A DNA stretch of 64,000 nucleotides from Artemisia argyi (lineage: Eukaryota; Streptophyta; Magnoliopsida; Asterales; Asteraceae). Below are positions 59,065-64,000 of this stretch, piece after piece. The notes under the pieces are model-generated. The model searched no databases and was not told the DNA's origin. It saw only the letters and a list, made by a program, of their open reading frames with translations. A program made the translations under genes and the position numbers. Position 1 is the stretch's first letter; each line of letters opens with the position of its first letter. The stretch is from contig CM060704.1 of the NCBI GenBank assembly GCA_030686995.1, positions 117,282,042 through 117,346,041 of the forward strand, in the 5' to 3' direction.

Positions 59065-62000
59065 TGTAACACCCCAATTTTCATAGATAGCAGCGGAAGC
59101 TAGATCTTGGGGTATCACCTCATGGAATCATAGTAACAATAATAGAAAACGACTCAAAAGAGATGTTTTTTAAAAGATAAGTTACCATTCATTTATTTAT
59201 CAGAGATTTTACAGTAAAAGATAAACTTTTACAAAAGAGAGATCCTAAAGACTCAGTGTAAAGAAAAAGACTATGAATGATAACAGGTCTGGACGTCTTC
59301 ATGTCCAGTGTCACTCCGTGCCTTAAATCCTAAAGTGTAACACCCCCATTTTCACGGATCGCAGCGGATTTAGGGTTGGGGTATTACTTCATGGAATCAC
59401 AGTCACAATAATAGAAAACGACTCGAAAAGAGACGTTTATATAAATAAGTTATCATTCATTAAAATATCAGAGTTTTATTAAGATGAGGTCCCGTGAATC
59501 TAAGTGTGAAATAGTGTTTTGAATGATAACAAGATTGAAAGTCCTCCGAGTTCAGTGCCGCTTCCTGCCATAGCTCCATAACGGCTATATACCTAGGATA
59601 CATGCTTAAAGAGTCAACACTAGGTGTTGAGTGAGAGTCATAGGTTTAAGTAGTAGTAGTGTGAATACAAGTTTAGTAAAGCATGGTCTACGTTGTTTTA
59701 CACCCATGTAGAGTAGTAGAAACCGTATTTAAACAGTTGTATCTGTCAGTATTGTATGATCAGTACAATACTACATACACGGGTGTTATTGCACTAAGCT
59801 CATGAAGCACACCTTAACAATCCAGGTCATGTGGGCTATAGACCCAACATGAGGGGATGGGAAAGATAACTTGCCAAAGTTATTCCTTCAGTGGATTCAA
59901 ATATAATACTTATTGGTACCATCCAGAAATATGTAGTACCAACTGGAGTTATCAAACTCTAATAGATCTATCAATTATATTCGCGTTCGCGTGGGTAAAA
60001 TATCCCAAACGATTAGATTCATGAATTTTGTTGTGTGTAGTGGTGGCAGATAGTTTACTCGTGCAATAATCAATGAAAAGATTTGTATTCGGTTTAAAGT
60101 AAAGCAAGTAGCATGTATCCCCCTCACAGGGTTTGTAAAGCATTTAAAAAGAGTGAGGCTATGAAAACTCACCTGGGCTTTAGGATATTATGATTGATGT
60201 GAAAGTGACTCAAGGATTAGACTGCTGACTCACGTATCCTGGGGGTAGGGTTTGGTGTGTGTGTGTGTGTGTATGTATATCAAGTCTTAGTCTAGGTTTT
60301 TAAGTAATTACTCTTAAGGTTTCTAGATATAACATAACACCGTTCGGGCCATCACAATTCAGAAGTATATGACTCCTCACATGAAGCTCCCTACTATTGT
60401 ATTATGTTATCAACGTAATACCGTTCGGGCCATCATAATTCAGAAGTTAATACTCCTCACGTGAAGCTCCCTATTATTGAGTTATGTTGTTATTAAATTT
60501 TAGTTATAGCATAACACCGTTCGGGCCATCATAATCTAGAAGTACATTCAATAATCGTTTGAGGAGCCAGGGCACTTTAATTCGTAAACCTAGCAAACTC
60601 GTCAAAACGAAATATCCACATGGTACTCCTCACATGAAGCTCCCTAGTATTGTGTAATGTTTCTAACTCAAAATAGGTTTTTTTATACATATTATGAAAT
60701 TAGTCCGTTTATACCCTTCAAGTTTACACATTTACACTTTCTAGCCTAAACTTATAAACTTATAACATTTAAGCATATAACTTTCTATCTTTCACACAAC
60801 TAGACCCTATACTTATATATTTTCAAGTAAAGGCAGAAATGGTCCTTAAACTATACTAACTTTCAATATTTACCCTTTATACCCTTAACTTAATAATATT
60901 TTCAAAACTAGTCCTTTTAAGTTTATAACTTATTTTACTTACTATCCTAAGGTTTTAGAACTTTGCAAAAATGGTCCTTATACTTATTACTTTTAAGATA
61001 TGCCAAAAACAGTCCCTAGACTTAATATTTTCATAAAGTTACCATATATACCTCTATGCATGAAAACTATTGCAAAATTAGTCCTAAATTTAAGTAAACT
61101 GTATTTTTATGAAACAACTAAGTTTCCTAGCGTATGTTAATCTAATATATACTCATTTAAGTCATCTAATTCAGATTAGAGCACATAATAAGGCAATTTA
61201 GCATATAAACATGTATTTATCTAAATATAGGGTTTTAAAATGAAAATGGTCAAGGCGTACCTAAAGGTTCTAAGGCATATCCTAGGAGTCCTAGGTCAGT
61301 ACTAAGTTCATTTGAATCAAAGTGGAGGCTTACCTAGGTCAGATTAGTGTTAACGTGGGGGTTCTAGGGTTTCTAGGGCAAAATGAGACTCGACAAGTAT
61401 CTAAGGCTATCCTATTCGAATTCTAAGGTTTCTAGGTTTCTACTACTACCCTAAGGACCAGAGAATGTGAGGTGTTTAGAAGTGAAGGTGTGGTTTCAAA
61501 TGGGAGGGTGTACGAGGGTATATATAGGGCTCGTTAGCCCTTGTGGTTAAGTAAACTTGGTGTGGTGGCCAAGTAACGTGGGGAGCAAGGTAAGGACAGG
61601 TGGAGGGTGACTAGGAGAGGTTATGTGATGAGAAGGATAGGCTATGGTGATAGAATAGGGTGGTGTGGAGTGTTTGTGACTGTATAAGGGTTTTGGGGTG
61701 ACAAGGAGGTGACGAGCCTCCTTGGTGGCTGTTTGGTGACCACAAGGTAGTATGGCGTTGGTGGGGAGGTGCTTGTAAGCTGCTTAGAGCCTATAGAGGC
61801 GGTTTGGAGTGGTGTGTGGTTGAAATGAGGTCGTGGGGTGGTTTTGGTCAAAGGTGGTGATGCACCACCTTTCTTGGGTGCTTAGAGGTGCTAGGGTGCT
61901 AGGTTATTATTGGGGAGGTGCTAGGGTGCTTGCTTGGGTGGTTTAAGGTGTTATAGTAGCTTAGTTTAAGTTTTATCCTAGTTTTTCCTAGTGAGTGTTT

Positions 62001-63480
62001 AGGGTTTAACTTAGGGTTTAGTGCCTAGATTAGGGTTCTAAGAGTTATTAGTGACTAGTATTAAGGTTTAGGGATCATTTCCTAGGTGGTGGTAGCTTAT
62101 ACTAAAGATTTGGGAAGGTTTTGACCAGGTTTCGGGACCTAAATGACCTAATTTTTCTTAGTGAGATATTAGGGTTTCTCCTAAGGTTTAGTGCCTAGGT
62201 TAGGGTCCTATGAGTGCCTAATTAATAATCCTAAGTCCTAAGAGTTTTATACTAAGTGGTGGTAGCCTATGGTGAAGTTTTTGGATAGTTTAGACCTAAT
62301 TTTGGGAAGTTATGACCTAGTTAGGGTTTTGTGCTTAAGGGACTTGTACCTAGGTTCTAGGGGGTTGTACTATAGTCTAAGGAGTCTAATATATCCTAAA
62401 GTTGCTAATGTAACTTATACCTAAGCCTTGAACACTTTCAAACTAGTTCAGATAAGCAATTAGGGTTCTAAAGATAACAGTAAACACATAGGGTTCAATT
62501 AGGGTTTTGTTAGGGTTTCTAATAGATATAGCATACTAGAGTGATTACTTAGTGTAATGATGTTTAGAACCTTGACTTGACATACTAGGGTGTTTACATA
62601 GTGTAAACATAGTGGTGTTGGGCATAGGTGGATACGTGAGCAGGTCTAAAGAGTCATGCATGTAATGAAAAGTAACAAATATACCTGTGAAATTACCTTG
62701 TGATGGAAATGATGTTGATGAAATTTTATGGGTTATTACATAAAGGGCCTAGTTACCTGGGATATCATGCTTAAAGTCAACACTAGAGTTGAGTGAAATT
62801 CATAGGTTTAGGTGATAAGTGTTTGAATGCAAGTTCCACGGGGTTCAGTTGTTACACCCCTCAAGGAAAAAGTATAGTTTAGAATTATTGCACTAAGCTC
62901 ATGACACCTCGCGTTAACATGTCCAGGTCACGGGGCACTACAGTCTTACATGACGGACGGTGATAAGGTTAACTTGCCAAGGTTAAACCTATAGGGTGTG
63001 TTCAAATATAGTGCTTATTGGTACCCAGCAGGGGCAAACCAATAGGAGTTGTCACACTCTAAATAGATCTATTCACTATACTCGTATTCACTCGCAAGTG
63101 ATTTATGGTTTATGAAATTTGTGTGTAATAGTGGCATAAAGGTACTCGTGCAATAATGAATCAGGAGAAAAGACTTACTAAACCTATGAATTGCACTCAA
63201 CCTTTGTGTTGACTTTTAAGCATGTTTTATCTCATGTAACTAGCTAATGATGCATTTCTTTTTGGGCACGATGGGGTGGCTAGGACTTCTTAGAGGCTAT
63301 CTGTGGCTATTTTATCTTTATGTGGCTATCTTTCTATCTTTCTTCAAAACCTTTTTAAAAGTGTGTCTTTTATATTTCCACTACTAAACTTTGTTATTTT
63401 CCGCTGCTAAACTTTGTGTTTGTTTTCCACTGCAACTGATGTTTATTTTCCGCTGCTACTATGTTTAAGAGTATTGTACT
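59065..63480 (+). repeat. Diverged LTR-type repeat region, probably gypsy-like
   Basis: Two TGTAACACCCC-type starts, about 270 bp apart (59065 and 59336), share the following gcagcgga and aatagaaaacgactc phrases. The block 59570-60130 recurs in diverged form at 62750-63180 (gcactaagctcatga, aacttgccaa, actcgtgcaataat). ttccgctgct repeats lie at 63390-63460. TGTAACACCC starts are common in plant gypsy LTRs, but no pol sequence is present to prove it. A (GT)n run is at 60258-60273. Confidence 0.45.
60331..60663 (+). repeat. Three-copy tandem repeat
   Basis: Units contain caccgttcgggccatca, an agaagt stretch, actcctcacatgaagctccct and attgtattatgtt. Copies start near 60336, 60416 and 60513. The third holds an extra ~60 bp. 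Confidence 0.75.
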
Positions 63481-64000
63481 CTAAAGGTTTTGATGAATAA
63501 AATATGTTTAACTTGAAAATTTTATGTGCACGTACATGAACCCACCTCATACTAAGTTAATTTAGTCTAGGATGATGATGTTTAACTTGAGGTTGAAGAA
63601 CATGAGAGGCAATGTTATGTTTTTTTGTGATTGTACATTTGTATTTTATTAAAATGGAATAAATATTTTGCAATAATGACAATGTATAATTACAAGAAGC
63701 AGAACATTACCTTTTATGTTCAAATAAACATGAGAGGATCCTTATTATTTAGTCTATGTCATTGCATGTGCGTAATTTATTATGGAGCGACCTACTTTGG
63801 TGTTGTATAGGTATCTTTCGTACATATGAGTAGATTAATTGTTAGGCCAACAAAGGATGGCTTGACATCAATACACTACTTCATAGTCCATACCTTAATT
63901 AATCCAATCAGTCGGTTGCATCGCAATACTCTTTATTAAATAATACAACTAAAGTCTGCGTGATTTAAAGGTAAATGGCATAGTCATTGGATGTATACAA
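63481..64000. other. Right edge, nothing recognised
   Basis: AT-rich sequence without an ORF, repeat structure or RNA gene that I could identify. Confidence 0.4.

Noticed and set aside
61642..61851. 69-codon reverse-strand ORF
   Set aside because: Pro/Thr-rich translation of GT-rich repeat DNA, no family resemblance.
61970..62440. Telomere-like tagggttta repeats
   Set aside because: The phrases are irregular (tagggtt, ctaggtt, gtgccta) without a steady TTTAGGG period; ordinary low-complexity repeat sequence.

Overview
The window is nuclear DNA of a dicot plant. The evidence is AT-rich intergenic sequence, genes with many short GT-AG introns, plant-specific families (TCP, NIPA, MATH/BTB), and dense LTR retrotransposons, Helitrons and MITEs. 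The Sirevirus-type elements and the MITE families resemble those of Asteraceae, but that placement is a guess from general repeat character and no search was run.

Three host genes can be read almost completely and a fourth at the left edge. (1) 2-727 (+): the C-terminal part of a class I TCP transcription factor. (2) 7008-12374 (-): an EI24-homologue membrane protein in ten exons, 317 codons, every junction consistent with splice consensus. (3) 36269-38141 (-): a MATH-like/BTB protein related to Arabidopsis At1g21780, lacking a recognisable first exon. (4) 41593-46292 (-): a NIPA-type magnesium transporter in nine exons, 340 codons, with one GC-AG intron. Introns of genes 2-4 carry hAT-like MITEs, mostly of one family.

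13-35 kb is a nested retrotransposon block. An outer copia-type element (16245-34063) has 743-bp LTRs and a 6-kb interior with no ORF above 60 codons. Its right LTR is split by a 10.2-kb Sirevirus-type element (23294-33471) with a perfect 5-bp target duplication (agaag). The inner element keeps a shortened gag-like ORF, an env-like ORF and several polypurine tracts, but no protease, integrase, reverse transcriptase or RNase H. A GC-rich inverted-repeat module in its LTRs recurs inside the element upstream of both env-region ORFs. A decayed copia RT/RNase H fragment follows at 34.6-35.5 kb.

47.6-58.9 kb holds a reverse-strand Sirevirus LTR cut in two by a 9.35-kb non-autonomous Helitron (48862-58213). 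Rejoining the flanks restores an AT target and a continuous LTR. The Helitron contains reverse-strand exon-like islands: one Mediator subunit 23 exon with intact splice sites, a jacalin-lectin-like segment, and unidentified exons. A shorter Helitron with matching ends lies at 39900-41237. A further Helitron 3' end at 50134 suggests nesting.

59-64 kb is diverged LTR-type repeat sequence with a tandem array and no recognisable gene. No rRNA, CRISPR array or intact tRNA gene was seen; one tRNA-derived SINE is near 3.9 kb.
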